Below, in pieces: positions 31,202 through 38,968 of a DNA stretch of 39,084 nt. A program made the translations under genes and the position numbers. Position 1 is the stretch's first letter. Each line of letters begins with the position of its first letter. Source of the stretch: RGIG5579 sp045602025 (GTDB lineage: Bacteria; Bacillota; Clostridia; Oscillospirales; SIG627); the NCBI GenBank assembly GCA_045602025.1, contig JAZSAT010000018.1, positions 1 through 39,084 of the forward strand, read 5' to 3'. Under the pieces are notes generated by a model. It saw nothing but the letters and a program-made list of their open reading frames with translations, had not been told where the DNA came from and ran no database searches.

Positions 31202-31888
31202 TCACTTTTCAACAAAAACATCTTCCTTGCAGGTAATATATTTGCTGTAGGTATCAGGGGTATAAACGGCAAAGCGAAAATCTGCCTCCGAGGGAATATA
31301 TTCTCCCTTTTCGGGAATTGCTTCCCCTTGATACATCAGAAGGGTGTAAGAAAAATCCTCTTGGAATTCCACCCCCTCAAAGCAAAGACGAAAGAAGGTG
31401 TAATTGAATTTTTTCAGAGAATCGCTGTAAGAAACGGGAATATACCGACTCCCCTCCTCTCCGCTTTCACGAAGCACGAAGGTATAGCCGATCTTTCCCT
31501 TGCCGGGAGAAAACACCCTGCGATTTACCCTGGCAGTCAATTGAAAATTATCTGCCTTTTCCAAATACACGGGAAAGGAGACCACCACACCGTTTTCAGC
31601 ATCCTCACCGGTGTCGGAGTGGATCCTGAGGACCTGCCGTGACTCGACAGGATAGAATTTTGCCGCCTTGTCATTTAAAAGGATCATCTCCTCAAAGGAG
31701 CTGCCGGAGGAAGCAAAAATACGAAATAGGATCAAAACCCATACAACAACACTGATAATGCCGAAGCTCACATTGATAATGCGCGTCAAGGGCCATCTAG
31801 GCTGGCTCTCATCCCAATCGTATCCGTCGATTCCTTCGTCATTAACATGACTTTTCTTTGCAAGCAAAGAAAGCGAATATTTTCTCAC
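31202..31888 (-). CDS. Single-pass membrane protein of unknown function
   Basis: A 228-residue protein with a cytoplasmic N-terminus of about 38 residues rich in Asp, Trp and Pro (DGYDWDESQPRWP), one membrane helix (NVSFGIISVVVWVLILFRIF) and an extracytoplasmic domain of about 165 residues that looks beta-rich. I do not recognise the family. The start is GTG 31886-31888 with AAGGAG six bases upstream. It follows tpiA on the same strand after an imperfect terminator, so partial read-through from pgk-tpiA is likely; a separate promoter is not evident. Confidence 0.72.
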   Translation of the reverse strand: MRKYSLSLLAKKSHVNDEGIDGYDWDESQPRWPLTRIINVSFGIISVVVWVLILFRIFASSGSSFEEMILLNDKAAKFYPVESRQVLRIHSDTGEDAENGVVVSFPVYLEKADNFQLTARVNRRVFSPGKGKIGYTFVLRESGEEGSRYIPVSYSDSLKKFNYTFFRLCFEGVEFQEDFSYTLLMYQGEAIPEKGEYIPSEADFRFAVYTPDTYSKYITCKEDVFVEK

Positions 31889-31903
31889 CTTGTTCTCCTT
31901 GTA

Positions 31904-31935
31904 AGAAAGAAGCGGCTTTTGCCGCTTCTTTTTTT
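31904..31935. terminator. Hairpin after tpiA
   Basis: AAAGAAGCGGC (31906-31916) pairs with GCCGCTTCTTT (31921-31931). On the minus strand only TTTCTT follows, so termination after tpiA may be partial. The longer T-run is on the plus strand, where no gene ends. Confidence 0.7.
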
Positions 31936-31938
31936 GTT

Positions 31939-32688
31939 TTATTTACCTGCTGCAACGATTACAGCAAAATCTGCACTCTTCAGAGCCGCACCGCCGATGA
32001 GACCGCCGTCGATGTTAGGCATAGAAAGAAGCTCAGCGCAATTCTTTGCGTTCATGCTTCCGCCGTACTGAATGGTAGTTTCTTCTGCAGTTTCAGCATC
32101 GTAAAGGTCCTTGATCAAAGAACGAATGAATGCACAAACCTCTTCAGCCTGCTCTTTGGTTGCAGTCAGACCGGTACCGATGGCCCATACAGGCTCGTAC
32201 GCGATCACAACATTTGCCATTTCTTCCTTTGTAAGATCCTTCAAGCCAAGCTTAATCTGACGGTCGATCACCTTCTCGGTAACGCCGCCTTCTCTTTCTT
32301 CACGGGTTTCACCAACGCAAAGAATAACCTTAAGTCCCTTTGCAATGGCAGCACGGGTACGAAGATTTACGGTTTCGTCCGTCTCTCCGAAATACTGTCT
32401 TCTCTCGGAGTGGCCGATGATCACATATTCGCAGCCTGCTTCAATCAGCATATCCGCGCTGATCTCACCGGTAAAAGCACCGGATTCTGCCCAATGGCAG
32501 TTCTGCGCACCAAGCTTAATATTGGTGCCTTCAATTGCCTTCTTTGCAAAGAAAAGATCAACAAAAGGAGGGCAAATTACCACTTCACAAGAAGCATCCT
32601 TGATCGCAGCGATCTCAGCTGCAAGACTTGCCGCCTCGGAAGGGGTCTTGTTCATTTTCCAGTTACCTGCAATAATGGTCTTTCTCAT
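31939..32688 (-). CDS. tpiA: Triose-phosphate isomerase
   Basis: A 249-residue TIM barrel that interconverts dihydroxyacetone phosphate and glyceraldehyde 3-phosphate. The catalytic set is present: Lys in AGNWKMN, His in IIGHSERR, Glu in AYEPVWAIGTG, and the phosphate-binding loops SMNAKN and GGAALKS near the end. ATG 32686-32688 follows AAGGAG; a longer upstream frame lies inside pgk and is not used. It follows pgk by ten bases in a glycolytic operon. Confidence 0.97.
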   Translation of the reverse strand: MRKTIIAGNWKMNKTPSEAASLAAEIAAIKDASCEVVICPPFVDLFFAKKAIEGTNIKLGAQNCHWAESGAFTGEISADMLIEAGCEYVIIGHSERRQYFGETDETVNLRTRAAIAKGLKVILCVGETREEREGGVTEKVIDRQIKLGLKDLTKEEMANVVIAYEPVWAIGTGLTATKEQAEEVCAFIRSLIKDLYDAETAEETTIQYGGSMNAKNCAELLSMPNIDGGLIGGAALKSADFAVIVAAGK

Positions 32689-32698
32689 GATTCTCTCC

Positions 32699-33988
32699 TT
32701 ATCTGTCTTCAAGACAAGCAATACCGGGAAGCTCCTTGCCTTCCAGGAATTCAAGGCTTGCACCGCCGCCGGTGGAAATGTGAGTGATCTTATCAGCAAA
32801 GCCAAGCTTCTCAATGGCTGCAGTGGAGTCACCGCCGCCTACAATAGAGGTTGCAGAGCTCTGAGCAACTGCTTCTGCAACGGCACGGGTGCCTGCTGCA
32901 TAGTTTTCAAATTCGGAAACACCCATCGGTCCGTTCCAGATAACGGTCTTTGCGTCCTTAACTGCATCGGCATAAAGCTCGATGGTCTTGGGACCGATAT
33001 CCATACCCATAAAGCCGTCGGGAATCTCATTGGAAGCGCAAATTACGCTTTCAGCGTCGTTGTCAAAGGATTTACCGCACTTGTTGTCAACGGGGAGGAG
33101 GAATCGAACGCCCTTCTCTTCGGCCTTTTTCACAAGATCAAGAGCAAGCTCCATTCTGTCGTCCTCGCAAAGAGAGGTACCGATCTTGCCGCCCTGTGCC
33201 TTTACGAAGGTGTAAGCCATAGCACCGCCGATGATGATGGTATCAACCTTTTCGATCAGGTTGGTGATTACAGCGATCTTATCGGAAACCTTGGCACCGC
33301 CGAGGATCGCAACAAAGGGATGCTCGGGCTTTTCAAGTGCGCCGCCCATAATGGTGATCTCCTTATCAATAAGGAAGCCGCAAACTGCGGGAATATAGTG
33401 GGAAATACCCTCGGTAGAAGCGTGTGCACGGTGTGCGGTACCGAAAGCATCATTTACAAAAAGATCTGCATAGGAAGCAAGTGCCTCGGCAAAATCGGCA
33501 CCGTTTTTCTCTTCTCTTGCATCAAAACGAACATTCTCCAAAAGAACAGCCTCGCCTTCCTTCAGAGCAGCAACCTTTGCCTTTGCATCCTCGCCGATGG
33601 TATCGTTGGCAAAGGTAACCTTACCGCCGAGATACTCGTTGAGTCTGTCAGCAACGGGCTTTAAGGTGAATTTTTCACGGTCGCCTGCAGCCTTTGAAAG
33701 GAATTCAGCCTTTGCAGCAGCCTGCTCTTCTGCAGGAAGCTTTTCAACAGCCTTCTTTTCTTTTTTGGTCAGGCCAAAGCCCTCGGTAAAAATGTTGTGG
33801 GGCTTGCCCATGTGGGAAGCAAGAATTACCTTTGCGCCGTTATCCAAAAGATACTGGATGGTAGGAATGGCAGCAGCAATTCTCTTATCGCTGGTGATCA
33901 CACCGTCTTTCATAGGTACGTTAAAATCGCAACGGACAAATACCTTCTTGCCGCGAACTTCAACGTCTTTTACTGACTTCTTGTTCAT
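32699..33988 (-). CDS. pgk: Phosphoglycerate kinase, with an extra loop of about 35 residues
   Basis: A 429-residue PGK producing ATP from 1,3-bisphosphoglycerate. Marks are VFVRCDFNVP, ASHMGKPH, LLENVRF, FVNDAFGTAHRAHAS, ILGGAKVSDKI and the C-terminal GGGDSTAAIEKLG. Between SHMGKP and TLKPVADRL, where most PGKs have a short loop, there is an insert of about 35 charged residues (FGLTKKEKKAVEKLPAEEQ and onwards, around residues 66-105), which explains the length above the usual 390-400. I recall similar inserts in related Clostridia but cannot verify. It has its own promoter; tpiA follows. No gap gene lies upstream. Confidence 0.96.
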   Translation of the reverse strand: MNKKSVKDVEVRGKKVFVRCDFNVPMKDGVITSDKRIAAAIPTIQYLLDNGAKVILASHMGKPHNIFTEGFGLTKKEKKAVEKLPAEEQAAAKAEFLSKAAGDREKFTLKPVADRLNEYLGGKVTFANDTIGEDAKAKVAALKEGEAVLLENVRFDAREEKNGADFAEALASYADLFVNDAFGTAHRAHASTEGISHYIPAVCGFLIDKEITIMGGALEKPEHPFVAILGGAKVSDKIAVITNLIEKVDTIIIGGAMAYTFVKAQGGKIGTSLCEDDRMELALDLVKKAEEKGVRFLLPVDNKCGKSFDNDAESVICASNEIPDGFMGMDIGPKTIELYADAVKDAKTVIWNGPMGVSEFENYAAGTRAVAEAVAQSSATSIVGGGDSTAAIEKLGFADKITHISTGGGASLEFLEGKELPGIACLEDR

Positions 33989-34025
33989 AATAGTTCCCTT
34001 TCTATATACAAAAATCTACCTTTCT

Positions 34026-34054
34026 ATCATAACACAGAAAAAATAAAGTGGCAA
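34026..34054 (-). promoter_or_regulatory. Promoter of pgk-tpiA
   Basis: Minus strand TTGCCA (34049-34054), 17-base spacer, TATGAT (34026-34031), about 38 bases before the pgk start. Confidence 0.78.
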
Positions 34055-34141
34055 GTATTTCCGATGAAATTTATGAAAAAGACACATCATTTTTTCAAAT
34101 AGACCTATAATATTTTTTACAAGCAGAAAACCGATATGCAC

Positions 34142-34180
34142 AAAAAAAGAAACCGAAGAAAACTTCGGTTTCTTTTTGTT
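34142..34180 (-). terminator. Intrinsic terminator of the giant-protein operon
   Basis: AAAAGAAACCGAAG pairs with CTTCGGTTTCTTTT around AAAA; on the minus strand a run of T follows. It lies just after the 44-residue peptide gene and separates it from pgk. Confidence 0.92.
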
Positions 34181-34188
34181 TTGTTGAC

Positions 34189-34323
34189 TTACCAGAGATC
34201 AACAGCGCCGCCACCGATTTCGGTGCCGGGAGTGCCGGATCCGGGGATAACAGAAGCCATAAGAGCCTCTTCTACGTCAAATTCGATCTTGCACACTTCA
34301 GGTGCTTCATAAAACTTCTTCAT
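34189..34323 (-). CDS. 44-residue peptide encoded directly behind the giant repeat protein
   Basis: ATG 34321-34323 to TAA 34189-34191 encodes a peptide that begins MKKFYEAPEVCKIEFDVEEA, continues LMASVIPGSGTPGTE and ends IGGGAVDLW. Its binding site AGGAGGTG is one of the strongest in the window, and the gene begins 17 bases after the giant-gene stop, before the common terminator. The opening KK-Y-x-A-P pattern, an acidic middle and a Gly-rich tail resemble small uncharacterised peptides that I associate with Clostridia and some Bacteroidales. The layout leader-like half / glycine-rich core could suggest a modified or secreted peptide, but no modifying enzyme is next to it. Function unknown. 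Confidence 0.78.
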   Translation of the reverse strand: MKKFYEAPEVCKIEFDVEEALMASVIPGSGTPGTEIGGGAVDLW

Positions 34324-34340
34324 TATTCTGCACCTCCTAA

Positions 34341-37300
34341 TTATCTGTCAATATCGTTTTCATACAGAGCGTGAGCAGCCTGCATGTAAACGAGAGCAGC
34401 TTTTGCAAGAGCGTTATCGGGCTGTTTTTCGATGATCTTAGCAGCGATTGCGTTGCCGTACTCAACATACTCGAGAGCAACTTCATCGTTAACAAGGATC
34501 TGAACATCGATAGGAGCACTCATAATCTTGATGGTCAGGTAGAAGTCAATGGTAATTTCGGTCTCGGAACCGCTTACGAATGCAATGTTGCAGTATTCGG
34601 TGTAATCGGTGCCTTCAACAAATACCTTGACATCTTCAATGGTCTGACCCTCAGCAAGCGTTGCATAGTAGCGGAAGCCGATAGCGTCGCTCATCACGAG
34701 GTTCTTACCGGTTACAAAGCCGGTGTTAACAGTAGCAGCCTGAGACTGGCTTTCTACAGTGTAGGGGTTGAGACCGTAGGTAGCAGTACCGCCGGTAGCA
34801 ACTCTGCCAAAGTCTGCGATTGCCTTGTAGATCTTGTTGTTTTCAAGAACAGTTACAGCGTAATCGGACAGCTCGATGATAGAATCCTTATCATCAGCAA
34901 GTGCGGGGAAGAGACCTTCGAGCTTAATAACCTTACCGAAGTCCTTCAGGCCGATACCGTAGATGATAACAGCGTTTTCATCATTGGGATCGATCTTGAT
35001 CACAACTTCCTTGTCACCAATCATAGCAACGAGCATGTCCTGAGTAAATTCGGAAGTAACTGCCTTGTCGAATACAATGCGGACAGCTACGCGCTCGGTG
35101 AGAATAAGGTTAGCTGATTTTGCGGTGAAGTTGGACTTACCGGTTACAAGAGCATCTGCAGCAATAGCAGAACCGGGAACATTGTCGGTCACAGTGTATA
35201 CACTTGTGGGAACAGTTCCTTCGGGAGCGGTCAGATAGGTCGCACCGTCCATCCAGTACTCAGTCTGGATCAATTCGAAATTAGCAACATTCAGAGTGTG
35301 CTCGCCCTTAGCGGGGAAGTTACCGTTCAGGTTAAGAGTACCGTTCTTCTTCACATAGATCTTAGTACCGTGGGGGATGTCGAGGGTGAAGGTTGCGCCT
35401 TCGCCTACAACACAAGCGGAGGAGTTAACATCGGTAACGAGGCCGTTGCCGAGGGTAACACCGTTGATAACAGTAGAGGAAGCACCGTTGAAGGTACCTA
35501 CATTGTTACCAAGGATAAGAGTACCGTCGCACTCAAGGTTGTTGATCACATTGGTGATACCGTTGAGGGTGTGGTAACGGGTACCGAGGTAAGAGTTGCC
35601 GCCGAAATATGCATGGTCAATGGTGTTCTCGATAGAACCGATGTTGTAATAGCTGATTACCTTATTTGCATTTGCAGCAGCGGGCTGATTGTAGCAGCCG
35701 CCAAAGAAGTTTTTGCTGATAACGGGTCTTGTTTCGATAGAATCGGAACCGATGTTGTTTACGATCTTACCGATCTCATAAACAGCATCTTCGGTCATAG
35801 CAGCGGTGGTCTTGGTAGCTTCGTAGCAGCCTGCTACAAAGAGAGTGATCTCGCCGCCCTTGATGTTGTTGGTAATAAGGGTGATCTCGCCCTTGTCGTT
35901 GGAATCGAGAGCAGTACCGTGAGCACCGTAGAAGTTGGTGATCTTACCGCCGTTGATGTTGTTCTCGATAGAACCAATCTTCAGGCCAACATTAGCAGTC
36001 TGGAAGCCGCCGTAGTAGTTAACGATAGAGCCTGCATCAAAGGTGGTGGTGATGCCGGTCATTTCTGCACTGTAGTTGTTGGATTTGTTACCTGCGAAGA
36101 AGGTAGAAATTTCTGCATCGTAGATGTGGTTAACGATTTCCTTAGGCTGGAGACCGGAGTTACAACCGCCGAAGTATGCAGTAACCTCAACACCGTTCTT
36201 CAGAACGTTGGTAACGGATTTTGCCTGTACATTCTCGCCGTTGTTACCGCCTACGATCTGGGTGTTCTGCTTGCTGAGATCAGCAGTGAAGTCACCTGCA
36301 TTGCCGCCGAGAGCTACGGGAGCAAAAGAGGTGGTTTCGTTGTAAACATCGGTATTTGCATCTGCGCCGAGACCGCCGTAGAATGCGCCCTGTCTGGTGG
36401 TGATGCTGCCATGGGATGCACCCTTAATGAAGTTACCGATAGATACAGCAGTACCTGCTTCGGAACCGCCTGCGAAACGAGCAAAGTGACCGCCAACTAC
36501 ATTGTTGGTGATTCTGTATTCGCCTTCGCCGAGTTCATACTCAGCATTAAATGTTGCACTTGCGCCGGCATTACCGCAGTAGAAGTAGCCTACATTGAAA
36601 ATACCGCCGTAGAAGTTGTTGGTGATCTTATCAACAGTACCGAGCAAAGAGCCGCCGTGGGAAGTACCGGTAAACCAAGATGCTTCATCTTCGCGGTTTT
36701 CTGCACCGATGGTACCTGCATAGTAGGTGTTTACGATCTCGCCTACAGTAAAGGCTTTATTCTGAGCACCGCCGTAGAACTTCTTGATCCAAGCAGTACC
36801 TTCGTAAGAGCCGTCTTCCTTCACTGCACCGAGGGTGTTTTCAACCTTGGTAATAGATGCGCCGGGAGCACCGGATACACCTGCAAAGAGGTTAACTTCA
36901 CCGCCGGTAAGGGTGGACTTAACGCTTGCAACAGCAGTGGTATTGTTGATACCGTTGGTAGCGTAGAAAGTACCGATGTGTCCGCCGGACATGTTGTTTA
37001 CAATCGCGCCTACAGCACCGGTGTTAGAGCCTGCGATGAAAGGATAATCGGTCAGGTCTGCGCCGGGGAGAATGTTGTTGGTAACAGTACCGATAATTGC
37101 ACCGGTATTGGAGCCGCAGTTAAAGCCGCGGTTGCTCATTGCCTGAGTTCCGGTGTAAACGATATCAGCTGCAATGTTGTTGGTTACATTGCCGGAAATC
37201 TCTTTTCCATTATTACCAAGATAGAAGAAGTTATCGGAAGTATTGATGGTACCCTTCAGGTTGTTGACAACATTGCCGACAGCAACAGAGCTGCCCAGGT

Positions 37301-38516
37301 AAACCTGGCCCTTCAGAGTAGAATCTTCAATGGTATTGGTAAGAGTACCGGTGATGGTACTGCCAGCAAATGCTTCGGTAGGAATGTTAGCATTCTTAAT
37401 GTTGATGGTAACATCGCCGTCAATCGTTCCCTGATATGCACCAAAGAACTCTTTCGTAACCGTACCGCCGGTCCAGTTAACTTCCATATCGCCGGTAAAT
37501 TTACCAGCTGCAGCGTTCGGGCCCATACGGTGGTAATCAACAGTACCGCTCTTTATGTTGGATACAATCTTGTTACCGGTACCGGTATAAGAGCTACGCA
37601 CACTGTACAGATAACCGACAGTACCGCCGTCAACCTCAACTACGCTTTCTGCAGGAGCATAAGCGAGAGTGTTGAGGCCGTTTGCACTGTAGTGGTGAAT
37701 GTTTGCAACAGTTGCGCCTTCGCCGATGACGATCTTGTTTCTCATCATGGTGTTCTTGATGGTAAGATCGTTAACTGCAACACCAGCGCCTGCAATACCG
37801 GTATCTGTGCTCTTACAGGTGAGGATACCGGTCTTTGCACCGTAGTCGGTATTCTTAAAAATAAAACCGGTTTCCAGAAGGCCATCTTCAGCTTTGTTTG
37901 CATCAAACTTTGCCTGGTTCCAGCTGGATACAAAAGGAGTCCAACCGCCTACTGCAGCGGTGATGGTCATGTTCTGGGTGGCACCGAACTCTACATTTTC
38001 AAAGGTAACCATACCTGCGCCTGCATAGAAAGCATAGGAAGTAGCTGCCCAAGAAGAAAGATTCAGGTTCTTAAAGGTGTAGTCGTTGGTTGCAGCAAAA
38101 GCAAGCTGAGTTCCAACGGGCTTCCATACGGGAGCAGTCATCAAAAGTGCAACCTGTGCTTCGCCGCCATCAATGGTGATGGGGAGCTTGGTGTTATCAG
38201 CACGGAAGATTGTTTTGATGTTGAAAAGGTTACGACCGGAATTTGCCTGACCGCCGGTTGCAGCGGTGTTAAAGGTCGTAGTTGTCTCTGCAGTAACAGA
38301 GAGGGTCAGAGAATCGCCTGCTGCCCAGGTTTTTGCGTCGGCAGCAATCATTGCAGCATCAACAGTAGCATAGCAGTCGGTAGCGGTACCAACACCGTCA
38401 ACCGTCCATGTGTATGCTGTTCCCTCTGCCTGAGCGCCAACGAACAGAACGCCGACAACACATGCGCAGAGAAGCACTGCAGCGAGAAGCACTGACCAAA
38501 GTTTGGTGTTTCTCAT
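34341..38516 (-). CDS. Giant secreted repeat protein, probable beta-solenoid surface or matrix protein
   Basis: A 1391-residue protein with a signal peptide (MRNTKLWSVLLAAVLLCACV, cleavage probably after GAQA near residue 30). Roughly residues 60-1080 contain irregular repeats with the core [IV]xNxxxGGxIxxFYGG (examples IVNNMSGGHIGTFY, ITNNFYGGIFNVGYF, IENNINGGKITNFYGA), rich in Asn, Gly and Thr. This is compatible with a parallel beta-helix. The last 190 residues or so (TGKNLVMSDAIGFRYY to YMQAAHALYEND) resemble a C-terminal domain that recurs in large secreted Clostridia proteins. There is no LPxTG motif, dockerin or C-terminal membrane helix. AGGAGG precedes the ATG. The strong promoter and structured leader suggest regulated high expression. 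Confidence 0.85.
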   Translation of the reverse strand: MRNTKLWSVLLAAVLLCACVVGVLFVGAQAEGTAYTWTVDGVGTATDCYATVDAAMIAADAKTWAAGDSLTLSVTAETTTTFNTAATGGQANSGRNLFNIKTIFRADNTKLPITIDGGEAQVALLMTAPVWKPVGTQLAFAATNDYTFKNLNLSSWAATSYAFYAGAGMVTFENVEFGATQNMTITAAVGGWTPFVSSWNQAKFDANKAEDGLLETGFIFKNTDYGAKTGILTCKSTDTGIAGAGVAVNDLTIKNTMMRNKIVIGEGATVANIHHYSANGLNTLAYAPAESVVEVDGGTVGYLYSVRSSYTGTGNKIVSNIKSGTVDYHRMGPNAAAGKFTGDMEVNWTGGTVTKEFFGAYQGTIDGDVTINIKNANIPTEAFAGSTITGTLTNTIEDSTLKGQVYLGSSVAVGNVVNNLKGTINTSDNFFYLGNNGKEISGNVTNNIAADIVYTGTQAMSNRGFNCGSNTGAIIGTVTNNILPGADLTDYPFIAGSNTGAVGAIVNNMSGGHIGTFYATNGINNTTAVASVKSTLTGGEVNLFAGVSGAPGASITKVENTLGAVKEDGSYEGTAWIKKFYGGAQNKAFTVGEIVNTYYAGTIGAENREDEASWFTGTSHGGSLLGTVDKITNNFYGGIFNVGYFYCGNAGASATFNAEYELGEGEYRITNNVVGGHFARFAGGSEAGTAVSIGNFIKGASHGSITTRQGAFYGGLGADANTDVYNETTSFAPVALGGNAGDFTADLSKQNTQIVGGNNGENVQAKSVTNVLKNGVEVTAYFGGCNSGLQPKEIVNHIYDAEISTFFAGNKSNNYSAEMTGITTTFDAGSIVNYYGGFQTANVGLKIGSIENNINGGKITNFYGAHGTALDSNDKGEITLITNNIKGGEITLFVAGCYEATKTTAAMTEDAVYEIGKIVNNIGSDSIETRPVISKNFFGGCYNQPAAANANKVISYYNIGSIENTIDHAYFGGNSYLGTRYHTLNGITNVINNLECDGTLILGNNVGTFNGASSTVINGVTLGNGLVTDVNSSACVVGEGATFTLDIPHGTKIYVKKNGTLNLNGNFPAKGEHTLNVANFELIQTEYWMDGATYLTAPEGTVPTSVYTVTDNVPGSAIAADALVTGKSNFTAKSANLILTERVAVRIVFDKAVTSEFTQDMLVAMIGDKEVVIKIDPNDENAVIIYGIGLKDFGKVIKLEGLFPALADDKDSIIELSDYAVTVLENNKIYKAIADFGRVATGGTATYGLNPYTVESQSQAATVNTGFVTGKNLVMSDAIGFRYYATLAEGQTIEDVKVFVEGTDYTEYCNIAFVSGSETEITIDFYLTIKIMSAPIDVQILVNDEVALEYVEYGNAIAAKIIEKQPDNALAKAALVYMQAAHALYENDIDR

Positions 38517-38538
38517 GGTTTTTTCCTCCTAAAATTTT

Positions 38539-38548
38539 GCCTTTCGGC
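38539..38548 (-). promoter_or_regulatory. GNRA-capped mini hairpin before the giant-gene ribosome binding site
   Basis: On the minus strand GCC-GAAA-GGC forms a 3-bp stem with a GNRA tetraloop, ten bases before AGGAGG. Such a tetraloop may dock into the folded leader just upstream or influence access to the binding site. Confidence 0.5.
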
Positions 38549-38561
38549 TATTAAATTATAA

Positions 38562-38654
38562 GATCGGTGGAAGCGGTCCGCCCGTGGGCTCTTGGGACGC
38601 CCAAAGGCGTACCTTCTATGCGCAGGGTCGCCTAAGCAGGCTCCTCCGCCAATC
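38562..38654 (-). promoter_or_regulatory. Structured GC-rich 5' leader of the giant protein gene (candidate cis-regulatory RNA)
   Basis: GATTGG-C-GGAGG (38654-38643) pairs with CTTCC-A-CCGATC (38573-38562), an 11-bp closing stem with one internal mismatch. Inside are GCCT-GCTT-AGGC, ACGCC-TTTG-GGCGT flanked by GG/CC, and GCC-CACG-GGC. The block is far richer in G and C than the DNA around it and starts a few bases after the predicted transcription start. I compared it mentally with c-di-GMP, TPP, cobalamin, SAM, ZTP, fluoride, NiCo and guanidine riboswitches and found no match. Confidence 0.6.
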
Positions 38655-38664
38655 ATACGATTCT

Positions 38665-38693
38665 ATTGTATCATTTCCACCTATTTTTGTCAA
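38665..38693 (-). promoter_or_regulatory. Strong promoter of the giant-protein operon
   Basis: Minus strand TTGACA (38688-38693), 17-base spacer, TACAAT (38665-38670) preceded by TGA. The start site would be near 38658, directly in front of the folded leader. Confidence 0.88.
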
Positions 38694-38928
38694 TAAAACT
38701 TTCGCTTTTTAACATTTGTTTACAATTTATTAGATATGAACAAAAAGCACCTTTTCCCTTTGTTCATTTTGAAGCGGTATAAAAATTCACCTCTTTTTTT
38801 TAGATGAAAAGACTGTAAAAACTCGGTTAAGTTCCGCTCTCCCACACAGGAGAAACCTCTATTTCTTGTTTTTCACTATTGCAACGAATCCAAACGAAAC
38901 AAAGATTTCATTTTTCAAAAAAAGAGCA
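38694..38928. other. AT-rich intergenic stretch without recognised genes
   Basis: I see no coding region with a ribosome binding site in this stretch. It holds one inverted repeat (TGAACAAA at 38737-38744 with TTTGTTCA at 38759-38766) that could be an operator or a weak hairpin. Nothing else is recognisable. Confidence 0.6.
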
Positions 38929-38963
38929 TAAAAAAGAGACCGAAAATTCGGTCTCTTTTTTAC
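38929..38963 (-). terminator. Intrinsic terminator of the right-edge minus-strand gene
   Basis: AAAAAGAGACCGA (38931-38943) pairs with TCGGTCTCTTTTT (38948-38960), loop AAAT, with T residues following on the minus strand. Confidence 0.9.
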
Positions 38964-38968
38964 TAAAA

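Noticed and set aside
35298..38495. A 1065-codon open frame on the plus strand, antisense to the giant gene
   Set aside because: It has no ribosome binding site or signal sequence, its amino-acid pattern is a mirror of the Asn/Gly/Thr repeats, and it is open because of codon bias in the minus-strand gene.
38562..38654. Cyclic-di-GMP riboswitch in front of the giant gene
   Set aside because: Expected by analogy for matrix proteins, but the required CACGCACAGGGCAAACC and GACGCAAAGCC blocks are absent.
38735..38806. 23-codon frame starting MNKKHLF on the plus strand
   Set aside because: No ribosome binding site and no recognisable composition; it overlaps an inverted repeat.
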